NCBI RefSeq assembly: GCF_030818415.1
Contig: NZ_JAUTAE010000001.1
Span: forward strand, 684,501 to 748,500
Reading direction: 5' to 3'
Length of the DNA: 64,000 nucleotides
Source: Sphingomonas sp. SORGH_AS_0950
GTDB lineage: Bacteria > Pseudomonadota > Alphaproteobacteria > Sphingomonadales > Sphingomonadaceae
Within the stretch, counting starts at the first letter, position 1, and each line of letters opens with the position of its first letter. This document shows, piece by piece, positions 35,253-44,198 of this stretch. The translations under genes were made by a program, and so were the position numbers. The notes below the pieces were generated by a model. It was not told the DNA's origin. It searched no databases and was given only the letters and a program-made list of their open reading frames with translations.

Positions 35253-37658
35253 ATGACGCCGCGCGCCACCTATCGATTCCAGTTCCACAAGGACTTCCCC
35301 TTCGCCCGTGCGGAAGTGTTGCTGCCCTATCTCGATCGATTGGGGATCAGCCATGTCTATGCCTCGCCGATCACCACCGCCACGGCGGGGTCGATGCACG
35401 GTTATGACGTGATCGACCCGACGCGGATCAATCCCGAACTGGGGGGTGAGGATGGCTTCCGGTCACTGGCCCTGGCGGCGCGGGCGCGCGGCATGGGCGT
35501 CATCATCGATATAGTGCCCAACCATATGGGCGTGGCGGGCGGCAGTAACGAATGGTGGAACGACGTGCTGCGCGCGGGGCCCGACAGCCGCTATGCCCGG
35601 TTCTTCGACATCGACTGGTCGCGCAGGATCGTCCTGCCCATCCTGGGCGACCCGCTTTCCCACGTCCTGGCCGAAGGACAGATCACCGTCGAGCGGACCG
35701 ACGGACGGGCGGAGGTCGTCGCCTATGGCGAACACCGCCTGCCGATCCGCGACGCCGATCAGGACGAGGCCGAAATCCTGCCGATCGCCGAACTGCTCGA
35801 CCGCCAGCATTACCGGCTGGCCTCGTGGCGCGTGTCCAATGACGAACTCAACTGGCGGCGCTTCTTCACGATCAACGAACTGGCCGGGCTTCGCGTCGAG
35901 GACGATGCCGTCTTCGAGGAGACCCATGCGCTCTATTTCCGCCTTTATGCCGAGGGGCTGATCGACGGCGTGCGGATCGACCATATCGACGGGCTGACCG
36001 ACCCGATCGGCTATGGCCGGAAACTGCGCGCGCGATTCGGTGCCATCCCCCGCGACGACGGCAACCGCGCCTATATCGTGGTCGAGAAGATCCTGGGCGC
36101 CGACGAGGCGATGGGGCGCGACTGGGGTGTCGACGGCACCAGCGGCTATGATTTCATGGAAGAGGTTGCCGCCCTTCTCCATGCCCCGGAAGGCACGCGA
36201 CCGCTCGCCGAACTCTGGGCGCAGCTAAGCGGACGATCGGCCGATTTCGCGCCCGAGGAATTGCAGGCGCGGCAGGATCTGCTCGCCTGGCAGTTCGCAG
36301 GACAGCTGGACGGATGCGTGGCGGCCTTCGCCGCGCTGACGGCATCCGACCCGGCGCTGGAGGGGGCGATCACGACCGCGATGCTCCGCCGCGCGATCGA
36401 GCGCCTGCTCTGGGTCTTCCCGGTCTATCGCACCTATGGCCCGGACGCGCCCGCGACGGATGCCGAGGTGCGCGGGCAGGCCCGGTCACGGGTCGAGCGT
36501 TTCATCCCGCCGGGCGAAACCTTCGTGGTCGACCATATCCTCGCCTGGCTGGCGGGTGAAGGTGACGCAGACCGCGCCCTGCTGGCCGAGGCGGTGCGCC
36601 GTTTCCAGCAATTGTCCGCACCGATCGCCGCCAAGGCGGTCGAGGATACCGCCTTTTATCGGCATGGCGTCCTGCTCTCGCGCAATGATGTGGGGTTCGA
36701 CGCGGCGCGGATGAGCCTGCCGATCGCGGCCTTTCACGACCGAATGTCGGGAAGGGCCAAGACATTCCCGCATGCCATGCTGACCACTGCCACCCATGAC
36801 CATAAACGCGGCGAGGATGTGCGCGCCCGCCTTGCGGTGTTGAGCGCGGTCCCGGACGAATGGCGCATCGCGGTCGAAGGGTGGCGGCAGGACACGCTGG
36901 CCCTGTCCGAAGGGGTCGATCCAGCGGACTGGTACATGCTCATCCAGACGCTGGTCGGTGCCTGGCCCCGGCCGGAGGATCTGGGCGATTTCACGGAGCG
37001 GGTGACGGCGTGGCAGGAAAAGGCCCTGCGAGAGGCCAAGCTGCGCTCGTCCTGGGAAGCCCCGGACGAGGATTATGAGGGGCGCTGCAACGCTCTGGCC
37101 GAAGCCCTGATCGACGGCGCGGAGGGTGCGTCGTTTCGAGCGCGGCTGCACGACCTGCTGCGGCGGATCGCACCGGCGGCCTCGGCCAATTCGCTGGTGC
37201 AACTGGCGCTGCGCTATACGGTGCCGGGGATACCCGATTGCTATCAGGGTACGGAGTTCGCCGACCTCAGCCTGGTCGACCCTGACAATCGTCGTCCGGT
37301 CGACTATCCCGCCCGCGAACAGGCGCTGGCGGAAGGCGGCAATGCGAAGCTGGACCTGCTCGCCGGGTTGCTTGGCGCGCGCCGTCGAGCCCCCGCACTG
37401 TTTGCCGAGGGCGATTACCGGCCGCTTCCCGTCAAGGGGCATGGCCGCGACCGGGTGATCGCGTTCGAGCGGCGGCACGGCGATGCGGTGCTGACCTGCG
37501 TCATGGGGCTTCGCCTGGCCCCGCTGATGGATGCGCAGGGCCAGGTCGACTGGCGGGATACCGCCGTGGTGCTGGCGGAGGGCCCCCGCCTGGTGGCCGA
37601 TTTGCTGGCGGACGGGCCGGTCTGGTATGACGTCCGGCCCGGCACCGACAAAGGATAG
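35253..37658 (+). CDS. treY: Maltooligosyl trehalose synthase
   Basis: An 801-residue GH13 enzyme that turns the reducing-end alpha-1,4 bond of maltodextrins into the alpha,alpha-1,1 bond of trehalose. Typical features: [15 protein letters not shown] at the start, [30 protein letters not shown], nucleophile in [13 protein letters not shown], acid in IVVEKILG and [19 protein letters not shown], which is nearly diagnostic for TreY. The end has [22 protein letters not shown]. The length is slightly above average. AAGGA seven bases upstream fixes the ATG; the longer open frame overlapping malQ is spurious. It is intact, unlike treZ, so maltooligosyl trehalose could accumulate if the treZ lesion is real. 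Confidence 0.95.
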   Translation: MTPRATYRFQFHKDFPFARAEVLLPYLDRLGISHVYASPITTATAGSMHGYDVIDPTRINPELGGEDGFRSLALAARARGMGVIIDIVPNHMGVAGGSNEWWNDVLRAGPDSRYARFFDIDWSRRIVLPILGDPLSHVLAEGQITVERTDGRAEVVAYGEHRLPIRDADQDEAEILPIAELLDRQHYRLASWRVSNDELNWRRFFTINELAGLRVEDDAVFEETHALYFRLYAEGLIDGVRIDHIDGLTDPIGYGRKLRARFGAIPRDDGNRAYIVVEKILGADEAMGRDWGVDGTSGYDFMEEVAALLHAPEGTRPLAELWAQLSGRSADFAPEELQARQDLLAWQFAGQLDGCVAAFAALTASDPALEGAITTAMLRRAIERLLWVFPVYRTYGPDAPATDAEVRGQARSRVERFIPPGETFVVDHILAWLAGEGDADRALLAEAVRRFQQLSAPIAAKAVEDTAFYRHGVLLSRNDVGFDAARMSLPIAAFHDRMSGRAKTFPHAMLTTATHDHKRGEDVRARLAVLSAVPDEWRIAVEGWRQDTLALSEGVDPADWYMLIQTLVGAWPRPEDLGDFTERVTAWQEKALREAKLRSSWEAPDEDYEGRCNALAEALIDGAEGASFRARLHDLLRRIAPAASANSLVQLALRYTVPGIPDCYQGTEFADLSLVDPDNRRPVDYPAREQALAEGGNAKLDLLAGLLGARRRAPALFAEGDYRPLPVKGHGRDRVIAFERRHGDAVLTCVMGLRLAPLMDAQGQVDWRDTAVVLAEGPRLVADLLADGPVWYDVRPGTDKG

Positions 37659-37660
37659 GC

Positions 37661-38965
37661 ATGGCCGTCACCGATATCGCGACACGGACATGGGACCATG
37701 GCTGGCGGCTGGACCCCATCGTCCGCAGCCTGCTCGACACCGATTTCTACAAGCTGCTGATGCTGCAAATGATCCGGAACCTCTATCCGGATACGCAGGC
37801 GACCTTCGCGCTCCACAACCGGACGCGATCGGTTCGCCTGGCGGACGTCATCGACGAGGGGGAGTTGCGCGCGCAGCTCGACCATGCCCGGACGTTGCGC
37901 TTCACGAAGAAGGAATTGATCTGGCTGGCCGGCAACAGCTTTTACGGCCAGACCCGGATGTTCGCGCCGGATTTCCTGGCGTGGCTGGCCGATTTCCAGC
38001 TTCCCGATTACGATCTGAGCCGCCGCGACGGACAGTTCGAGCTGCGCTTTCACGGTCCCTGGTGCGCGACGACGATGTGGGAAATCCCCGCGCTCGCCAT
38101 CGTCAACGAACTGCGGGCCCGTGCGGCGCTGCATGCCAAGGGCCGCTTCGCACTCGACATCCTCTATGCCCGCGCCAAGGCCAAGCTCTGGGGCAAGGTG
38201 GAGCGGTTGCGGGCGCTTCCCGATCTGGCCATTTCCGATTTCGGTACGCGGCGACGCCATGGTTTCCTGTGGCAGCGCTGGTGCGTGGAGGCGCTGAAGG
38301 AAGGGCTTGGCGACCGGCTGATCGGCACCTCGAACGTGCTGCTGGCGATGGACAATGATCTGGAGGCGATCGGCACCAACGCGCATGAGCTGCCCATGGC
38401 GGTCGCGGCGATGGCGCGGACCGATGACGAGCTGCGCCAGGCCCCCTACCGCGTCCTTCAGGAATGGCGGCAGCATTATCACGGCAACCTCCTGATCGTC
38501 CTGCCCGACGCGTTCGGCACCGCCGCCTTCCTGCGCGATGCACCCGATTGGGTCGCCGACTGGACCGGCTTCCGACCCGACAGCGCGCCGCCGATCGAAG
38601 CGGGCGAGGCGATCCTAGACTGGTGGCGCCAGCATGGCCGCGATCCGCGCGACAAGCTGCTGATCTTTTCGGATGGCATGGACGTCGACACGATCGAGCG
38701 GACCTATCGGCATTTCAACGGCCGCGTTCGGATGAGCTTTGGCTGGGGCACCAACCTGACCAACGACTTCCGCGATTGCGATCCCGACGGGCTGCCGGGG
38801 CTGGAGCCGATCTCGCTGGTCGCAAAGGTCATCGAGGTGAATGGCCGCCCCGCCGTCAAGCTTTCCGACAATCCGGCCAAGGCCAATGGCGATCCCGCGG
38901 AGATCGCGCGCTATCTGGCCGTCTTCGGCAATGACGGGCGAAAGGCCCGCACCACTGAGGTATGA
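37661..38965 (+). CDS. pncB: Nicotinate phosphoribosyltransferase
   Basis: A 434-residue enzyme of NAD salvage, making nicotinate mononucleotide from nicotinate and PRPP with ATP hydrolysis. Visible: the N-terminal [36 protein letters not shown] (the PRPP and nicotinate site), [25 protein letters not shown] with the probable phospho-acceptor His242, [17 protein letters not shown] and [12 protein letters not shown]. It follows treY after only two bases and overlaps the glycosylase gene by four, so it appears to be transcribed with the trehalose genes. That combination is metabolically unexpected. Length is normal. Confidence 0.95.
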   Translation: MAVTDIATRTWDHGWRLDPIVRSLLDTDFYKLLMLQMIRNLYPDTQATFALHNRTRSVRLADVIDEGELRAQLDHARTLRFTKKELIWLAGNSFYGQTRMFAPDFLAWLADFQLPDYDLSRRDGQFELRFHGPWCATTMWEIPALAIVNELRARAALHAKGRFALDILYARAKAKLWGKVERLRALPDLAISDFGTRRRHGFLWQRWCVEALKEGLGDRLIGTSNVLLAMDNDLEAIGTNAHELPMAVAAMARTDDELRQAPYRVLQEWRQHYHGNLLIVLPDAFGTAAFLRDAPDWVADWTGFRPDSAPPIEAGEAILDWWRQHGRDPRDKLLIFSDGMDVDTIERTYRHFNGRVRMSFGWGTNLTNDFRDCDPDGLPGLEPISLVAKVIEVNGRPAVKLSDNPAKANGDPAEIARYLAVFGNDGRKARTTEV

Positions 38966-39558
38966 TGATGCTGCCGCCCGACTTTTACGGGCAGGAGGTT
39001 GATGTCGTCGCGCGCGCGCTGCTCGGCGTGACCCTACTGGTGGACGGCGTCGGCGGCCCGATCGTGGAGACCGAGGCCTATGATGCCGCCGATCCGGCCT
39101 CGCACAGCTTCGCCGGCCGGACCGCACGCAATGCGGCGATGTTCGGAGCGGTCGGCCATGCCTATGTCTATCGCATCTACGGGCTGCATCATTGCCTCAA
39201 CATCGTCTGCGGCACGCCCGGCAGCGCCGTCCTCATTCGTGCCATCGAGCCGGTCCATGGCCTGGAGGTCATGCACCGGCGGCGCGGCGGGCGGGTCACC
39301 ATCAGGCAGCTTTGCGCCGGCCCCGGGCGGCTGTGCGCGGCTCTGGGTGTCGACCAGGGCCTGGACGGGGCCTTTCTTGACGAGTCCCCCTTCAATCTGC
39401 TCCCGACCGCCACCGATGTCGCGATCGTCAGCGGAGCGCGCATCGGCATTACCCGCGCTGCGGAACGCCCCCGCCGGTTCGGCATCGCCGAATCTCCATG
39501 GCTGAGCCGCCCATTTCCGCAAGGTCCTGACGCGGTGCAGCATCGATCGGGCAAGTAA
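38962..39558 (+). CDS. mpg: DNA-3-methyladenine glycosylase, AAG/MPG type
   Basis: A 198-residue base-excision-repair glycosylase of the human AAG/MPG family (not the HhH AlkA or Tag types). It has [34 protein letters not shown] with the catalytic Glu and the Tyr that intercalates, [41 protein letters not shown] and [12 protein letters not shown]. It removes alkylated and deaminated purines. The first ATG overlaps the pncB stop (ATGA); three ATG-type codons follow one another so the start could be three to six bases later. It is the last gene of the glgX-to-mpg run; linkage to NAD salvage might be accidental. Confidence 0.92.
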   Translation: MMMLPPDFYGQEVDVVARALLGVTLLVDGVGGPIVETEAYDAADPASHSFAGRTARNAAMFGAVGHAYVYRIYGLHHCLNIVCGTPGSAVLIRAIEPVHGLEVMHRRRGGRVTIRQLCAGPGRLCAALGVDQGLDGAFLDESPFNLLPTATDVAIVSGARIGITRAAERPRRFGIAESPWLSRPFPQGPDAVQHRSGK

Positions 39559-39643
39559 TGCCATGCGGTGCAGCATCTATTTTGCTTGATCTCACACCTA
39601 TTTGTCGCGAGCCTCGCTGGGATAACGATAAGGGGACGAGTCG

Positions 39644-39832
39644 ATGGAGTGGATCAAGGTCCTGGCGGTGGTCGCCATGGTCTATGGCGTCTGGGCGGCC
39701 TATCGTTCGCTGGGCGCACCAGTTCTTCACAACGGCATTCGCTATTTCCGTCAACCCGACGGCAGCTTCCGCCGCTGGTATGGCGGCCAGCGTTTCAGCG
39801 CGTCCGATGTCGGGGTTGCGGATCAGGGCTGA
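39644..39832 (+). CDS. Small membrane-anchored protein, 62 aa
   Basis: A 62-residue protein without recognised domain. Residues 3-22 form a hydrophobic helix (WIKVLAVVAMVYGVWAAY) that should anchor it in the inner membrane. A polar part follows with GAPVLHNGIRYFRQPDGSFRRWYGGQRFSASDVG. The repeated aromatic-Arg pattern and Gly turns suggest a small beta-hairpin outside or inside the membrane. AAGGGG about nine bases upstream supports the ATG. It lies between mpg and the retropepsin-like protease on the same strand. I have no function to propose. Confidence 0.6.
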   Translation: MEWIKVLAVVAMVYGVWAAYRSLGAPVLHNGIRYFRQPDGSFRRWYGGQRFSASDVGVADQG

Positions 39833-39920
39833 TCGCGTCACGGTCAGCAACGGTACAGACGGATTCCGCGATACAGCCTAATCCGGCCTTTTCCTGGCCC
39901 GACAAGGATATAGCGGTTTC

Positions 39921-40559
39921 ATGTTTGTCGATTGGGGCATCCCCACGCCCTTGCTGCTCGTCGTCGTGGCGATCGTCGTCGCAGGCATCGTCGCGCGTCG
40001 TCGCGTGCCGTTCCTGCGGTTGGCGATCAACCTGGTCAGCTGGCTGGTGCTGGGCGGCCTGCTTCTGGTCGTGCTGCAACAGCGCGAACAGTTTGATCCC
40101 TATATCCAGCGGGCGATGCAGGTCCTCAATCTGCAGGACCAGAGCGTCGTCGGTGACACGGTGCGCATCCGGATGTCGCCGGACGGGCATTTCTGGGCAC
40201 GGGTGACGCTCGACGGGGTCAGCCGACGGATGCTGGTCGACAGCGGCGCGACGCTGACCGCCTTGTCGACCGACACCGCGCGCGCCGCCGGGCTGCGGCC
40301 GTCCGCCCCGGTCTTTCCCGTGGTGCTGAACACGGCCAACGGCATGATCCGCGCGCAGACCGGACGCGTGAAGACGCTGGAGATCGGTACGATCCGTGCC
40401 GACGGCATCCCCGTCGTCATCTCCCCCGCTTTCGGCGAGACGGACGTGCTGGGCATGAACTTCCTGTCGCGGCTCAAGAGCTGGCGGGTCGAGGGATCGA
40501 CGCTGATCCTGGAGCCGCACCACCCACAGCCATTAACCCACCGGTCATCGCCTGCGTGA
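39921..40559 (+). CDS. Retropepsin-like aspartic protease, membrane-bound
   Basis: A 212-residue protein with two N-terminal membrane helices (about residues 9-25 and 33-52). A retroviral-type aspartic protease domain in the C-terminal half follows: GHFWARVTLDGVSRRMLVDSGATLTALS with catalytic Asp107 in VDSGAT, a central NTANGMIRAQTGRVKTLEIG (the flap-like strand), and ETDVLGMNFLSRLKSWRVEGSTLIL, the usual 'LGMNFL' end. It matches the clan AA aspartic protease group often annotated TIGR02281. The single domain has one Asp, so it must dimerise to be active. The location of the domain (probably periplasmic) and substrate are unknown. SD is weak. Confidence 0.85.
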   Translation: MFVDWGIPTPLLLVVVAIVVAGIVARRRVPFLRLAINLVSWLVLGGLLLVVLQQREQFDPYIQRAMQVLNLQDQSVVGDTVRIRMSPDGHFWARVTLDGVSRRMLVDSGATLTALSTDTARAAGLRPSAPVFPVVLNTANGMIRAQTGRVKTLEIGTIRADGIPVVISPAFGETDVLGMNFLSRLKSWRVEGSTLILEPHHPQPLTHRSSPA

Positions 40560-40582
40560 TAGGAAGATGATGGAAATCAATG

Positions 40583-40604
40583 CAATCGGCGACACCGCCG
40601 ATTG
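40583..40604. promoter_or_regulatory. Perfect 22-bp inverted repeat before the hybrid kinase gene
   Basis: CAATCGGCG-ACAC-CGCCGATTG, 9-base arms with a 4-base centre, between the protease stop (40559) and the kinase ATG (40626). It could be an operator or an RNA hairpin ending the upstream transcript; no U-run follows. Confidence 0.5.
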
Positions 40605-40625
40605 ACTTGGCGGTTTAGCTTACCC

Positions 40626-43600
40626 ATGCGTCAATCCATGAACACTCCCCTGTCGCGAATGCTGCCGCTCCCGGCGCAGCTCGACCGATATGTCGTCCAT
40701 GCCATTGAAACCGGCCGTTTTCCCGACGAGCACGCGCTGCTGGTCGCGGCGGTCGAGCGGCTGCGCGCGGAGCAGCCTTTCGACGAGGCGACCGCCTGGT
40801 TGGTCGGCGGCGGCGAATGCGGGCAGCGGGTGCGCGATCACGACTGGGCCGCCACGGCGCTGGGCCCGATCGGCGGCTGGCCCGCCGCGCTGCGCACGAC
40901 CGTGGCGAACATCGTCCATTCGCCGATTGCCAAGGTCCTGATGTGGGGTCCGGATCATGTGATGATCTATAACGACTCCTATCGCACCATCGCCGGCCCG
41001 CGCCATCCGTCGGCGTTCGGTGGCCTGGTGCCGGAGGTCTGGCCCGAAATATGGGACTGGAATCGCGATATCCTGTCGCGGGGATTCCAGGGCGAGGATC
41101 TGGCCTTTCACGATCAGAAGCTGATCGTCACCCGCGCGGGGCAGCCCGAAGAGGTGGTGTTCGACCTGTATTACACGCCGGTCTATCTCGACCATGGCGA
41201 TGTCGGCGGGGTGATGTGTACCGTCGTCGAGAATACCGGACGGGTCGCGGCGGAGCGGCGGCTGGCGGAGAGCGAGGCCGAGTTGCGGGTCATCACCGAC
41301 TCGCTGCCCGTGCTGGTCGCCTTTGTCGATCGCGAGGAACGCTATCGCTTCGCCAACAGCTATTACCGCGAGTTCCTGGGCGTCGACCCCGACGCCATGC
41401 TGGGCACCCGGATCAGCGACGTGCTGACCGACGAGGATTATGCCGAGCGGCGCCCGCTGATCGAGCGGGCGCTAGCGGGCGAGACGGTGGTCGCCGATGT
41501 CCGGATCCAGCATCGTGACGGCAGCCATCGGCGCGCCGAGACGCGCTATATTCCCCGCCGGGATGAACAGGGCGCGGTCGTCGGCTTCCATATCCTGGTC
41601 TTCGATGTCGACGAGCGGATGCGCCATGCCGAGGTGATCGAGCGCAGCAATCGCCGGTTCCGCGCCGCGATGGACGCCGTCCACGGGGTGCTGTGGACCA
41701 ACAGCGCCGATGGACGGATGGTCGGCGAGCAGCCCGGATGGGCCGCGATCACCGGCCAGACCCGCGAGGAATATCAGAATTTCGGTTGGGCGAATGCCGT
41801 CCATCCGGACGATGCGGCGGACAGCATCGTCGCCTGGAACAAGGCGGTGGCGGCCAAGGGCATGTTCGTTCACGAACACCGCGTCCGTCGCCATGACGGC
41901 GAATGGCGCACCTATGCGATCCGGGGCCTGCCGATCGTCGGGGCCGATGGCGAACTGGTCGAATGGGTTGGCGTCCATACCGACATCACCGAGCAGCGCG
42001 CGGCCGAACAGGCGCTTCGCGACCAGGCCAATGTGCTGGCACGTCAGGTCCATCACCGCGAACGCGCCGAGGCGCAGCTCCGCCAGCTCAACGAGACGCT
42101 GGAGAGCCGCGTCATCGAGGAGATCGCCGAGCGCCGCCAGGCCGAGATGAAGCTGGCCCAGGCGCAGAAGATGGAGACGATCGGCAAGCTGACCGGCGGC
42201 GTCGCGCACGACTTCAACAATCTGCTTCAGGTCGTGTCGGGCAACCTCCAGCTGCTCGGCAAGGACGTGGCGGGCAACAGCCGTGCCGAACAGCGGGTCG
42301 CCAATGCCATGGCGGGCGTCTCGCGCGGGTCGAAGCTGGCGTCGCAATTGCTGGCCTTCGGGCGGCGGCAGGCGCTGGAACCCAAGGTCGTCAACGTCAC
42401 CCGCTTCGTGCAGGGCATGGACGACATGCTGCGCCGTGCGATCGGCGAGGGCGTGGAGATCGAGACGATCGTCGGCGGCGGCCTGTGGAACACCTTCATC
42501 GACCCCGCCCAGATCGAGAATGCGCTGCTGAATCTGGCGATCAACGCGCGCGACGCGATGGATGGCCAGGGCAAGCTGACCATCGAGCTGGGCAATGCGC
42601 ATCTCGACGACGCCTATGCGCGCACCCATGACGAGGTGGTGCCGGGCCAATATGTCATGCTGGCGGTGTCCGACACCGGCAGCGGCATGTCCGAGGACAT
42701 CATCCAGAAGGTCTTCGAGCCCTTCTTCTCGACCAAGAGCGAGGGCAAGGGATCGGGGCTGGGCCTGTCGATGGTCTATGGCTTCGTCAAACAGTCGGGC
42801 GGCCATGTGAAGATCTATTCCGAGGTCGGCCACGGCACCACGATCAAGCTCTACCTGCCGCGCGCGATGGAGGCCGAGGATGTCGAGGTGGCGGTCGACA
42901 CTGGCCCGATCACCGGCGGCACCGAGACCGTGCTGGTCGTCGAGGACGATGCCGAAGTGCGCGCGACCGTGGTCGAGCTGCTGTCGGACCTGGGTTACCG
43001 CGTCCTGAAGGCGGTCGACGCGCAGAGCGCGCTCAACGTCATCGAAAGCGGCATTCCGATCGACATGCTCTTCACCGATGTCGTCATGCCCGGCACGCTG
43101 AAAAGCCCCGAACTGGCGCGCAAGGCACGCGAGCGGCTGCCCGATATCGCGGTGCTGTTCACATCTGGCTATACCGAGAATTCGATTGTCCATGGCGGAC
43201 GGCTGGACAAGGGCGTCGAGCTGTTGTCCAAGCCCTATACCCGCGAGGCGCTGGCGCGGAAGTTCCGCCATGTCCTGGCCAATCAGCGGCAACGCAAGAT
43301 GCCCAGGGACGATGCGGGCCACGCCGCACCGGGCGACCCGGTCGACAGCCAGCCGGTCGTCCATCCGCTGCACGACGGACAGACCATCCTGCTGGTGGAG
43401 GATGACGACCTGATCCGCGCCAATACCGCCGAGGTGTTGCAGGAAGCGGGTTTCGTCGTGGTCCATGCCGTGACCGCCGAGGAAGCGATGACCGCGCTTC
43501 AGACGGCGCAGATCGACGTGCTGGTGACCGACATCAACCTGCCGGGCGAATCCGGGATCGAGCTGGCGGGACGGGCGCGGCTATTGCGGCCGACGCTGTC

Positions 43601-43748
43601 GATCGTGTTCGCGACGGGCGACGGCGGAATGGCGGGCGATGCGGCGGAACTGGACGCGGCGCTGCTGACGAAGCCCTATTCGGCGGGGCAGCTGCTCAAC
43701 GCGATCCGGGGCCGGCTGGGTGTTACGGAGCAGGCGGCCCGACCCTGA
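40626..43748 (+). CDS. Large hybrid histidine kinase, PAS x3-HisKA-HATPase-REC-REC, with ParD-like N-terminus
   Basis: About 1040 residues, cytoplasmic. Order: residues 12-50 resemble a ParD/CopG-type segment (LPAQLDRYVVHAIETGRFPD then ALLVAAVERLRAE). A PAS paralogous to that of the kinase at 23873 follows (GGGECGQRVRDHDWAATALGP), then two more PAS domains (about 220-330 and 345-455), coiled coil, HisKA with His near residue 528 in VAHDFNNLLQVV, ATPase (NLAINARDAMDG, DTGSGMS, GSGLGLSMVYGFV) and two receiver domains (Asp in DMLFTDVVMPG and in DVLVTDINLPGESG). The start is uncertain: ATG 40626, ATG 40638 and TTG 40602 are all possible and no strong SD is seen. No response regulator is adjacent. 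Confidence 0.9.
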   Translation: MRQSMNTPLSRMLPLPAQLDRYVVHAIETGRFPDEHALLVAAVERLRAEQPFDEATAWLVGGGECGQRVRDHDWAATALGPIGGWPAALRTTVANIVHSPIAKVLMWGPDHVMIYNDSYRTIAGPRHPSAFGGLVPEVWPEIWDWNRDILSRGFQGEDLAFHDQKLIVTRAGQPEEVVFDLYYTPVYLDHGDVGGVMCTVVENTGRVAAERRLAESEAELRVITDSLPVLVAFVDREERYRFANSYYREFLGVDPDAMLGTRISDVLTDEDYAERRPLIERALAGETVVADVRIQHRDGSHRRAETRYIPRRDEQGAVVGFHILVFDVDERMRHAEVIERSNRRFRAAMDAVHGVLWTNSADGRMVGEQPGWAAITGQTREEYQNFGWANAVHPDDAADSIVAWNKAVAAKGMFVHEHRVRRHDGEWRTYAIRGLPIVGADGELVEWVGVHTDITEQRAAEQALRDQANVLARQVHHRERAEAQLRQLNETLESRVIEEIAERRQAEMKLAQAQKMETIGKLTGGVAHDFNNLLQVVSGNLQLLGKDVAGNSRAEQRVANAMAGVSRGSKLASQLLAFGRRQALEPKVVNVTRFVQGMDDMLRRAIGEGVEIETIVGGGLWNTFIDPAQIENALLNLAINARDAMDGQGKLTIELGNAHLDDAYARTHDEVVPGQYVMLAVSDTGSGMSEDIIQKVFEPFFSTKSEGKGSGLGLSMVYGFVKQSGGHVKIYSEVGHGTTIKLYLPRAMEAEDVEVAVDTGPITGGTETVLVVEDDAEVRATVVELLSDLGYRVLKAVDAQSALNVIESGIPIDMLFTDVVMPGTLKSPELARKARERLPDIAVLFTSGYTENSIVHGGRLDKGVELLSKPYTREALARKFRHVLANQRQRKMPRDDAGHAAPGDPVDSQPVVHPLHDGQTILLVEDDDLIRANTAEVLQEAGFVVVHAVTAEEAMTALQTAQIDVLVTDINLPGESGIELAGRARLLRPTLSIVFATGDGGMAGDAAELDAALLTKPYSAGQLLNAIRGRLGVTEQAARP

Positions 43749-43755
43749 GGTCGGA

Positions 43756-43797
43756 CCGCCCACCCCCTTCGATCGGGCTCATGCCGGAGGGGGGCGG
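43756..43797. terminator. Hairpin between convergent genes
   Basis: CCGCCC (43756-43761) pairs with GGGCGG (43792-43797), extended inward with one mismatch. It lies between the hybrid kinase stop and the convergent small membrane-protein gene. Confidence 0.4.
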
Positions 43798-43828
43798 CAG
43801 GGGAGCCCGGACGAAACCGGGTAAGGGG

Positions 43829-43933
43829 TTAGCGGGCCTTCCAGCCCTCGATCGCGGCGAAGGTGATGATCACCGCGAGCACCAGCAGGGCACCCTGCAA
43901 TTCCAGTGCGGTCAAATCAAACTCCATCGTCAT
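43829..43933 (-). CDS. Small membrane protein, 34 aa
   Basis: Read from the sequence: ATG at 43931-43933 to TAA at 43829-43831 gives 34 residues. After a short polar start (MTMEFDLTALEL) comes a single hydrophobic helix (GALLVLAVIITFAAI) and a basic end (EGWKAR). GGGAG stands eight bases before the ATG, a good ribosome binding site. The size and design resemble small accessory subunits of larger membrane complexes (for example KdpF- or CydX-like peptides), but the sequence matches neither and no such complex is encoded near it. It lies about 265 bases downstream of the EnvZ-type kinase on the same strand. Confidence 0.55.
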   Translation of the reverse strand: MTMEFDLTALELQGALLVLAVIITFAAIEGWKAR

Positions 43934-44198
43934 CGGTCATGCTCCCGAATGATGTCAAAACAACGAACCGTTCGGCGGCCTCTTCGCAAGATGCGGATGA
44001 CCGTCGCAGGATGGTGCCGAAGCATAAAGGTGCCTCGGCATTCGTGACGGACCGTCGACCTCGCGCCTCTTCCATGATCGCTGGCTTCAATACTTCTGAA
44101 GCCGGTCATGGCCGCTGATCGACGACCCGTCACTCCTCTCCTCTACGGACAGGATATACGCGTTGTTTTTTGCTGTCGTGCAGCGCGTTCGTGACAAA

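Noticed and set aside
39532..39577. 13-base direct repeat GCGGTGCAGCATC at 39532 and 39565, across the mpg stop codon
   Set aside because: No third copy, no insertion-like ends and no gene between them; could be a chance duplication.
43940..43960. TTGACA on the minus strand upstream of the small membrane protein, as a -35 element
   Set aside because: A -10 at the proper distance would fall on the start codon and has no similarity to the consensus; the visible SD argues against a leaderless message.
44083..44103. Inverted repeat GGCTTCA-N7-TGAAGCC in the 265-bp gap before the kinase end
   Set aside because: A 7-bp stem without U-run or a nearby gene end; the gap (43934-44198) otherwise shows no gene or motif I can support.
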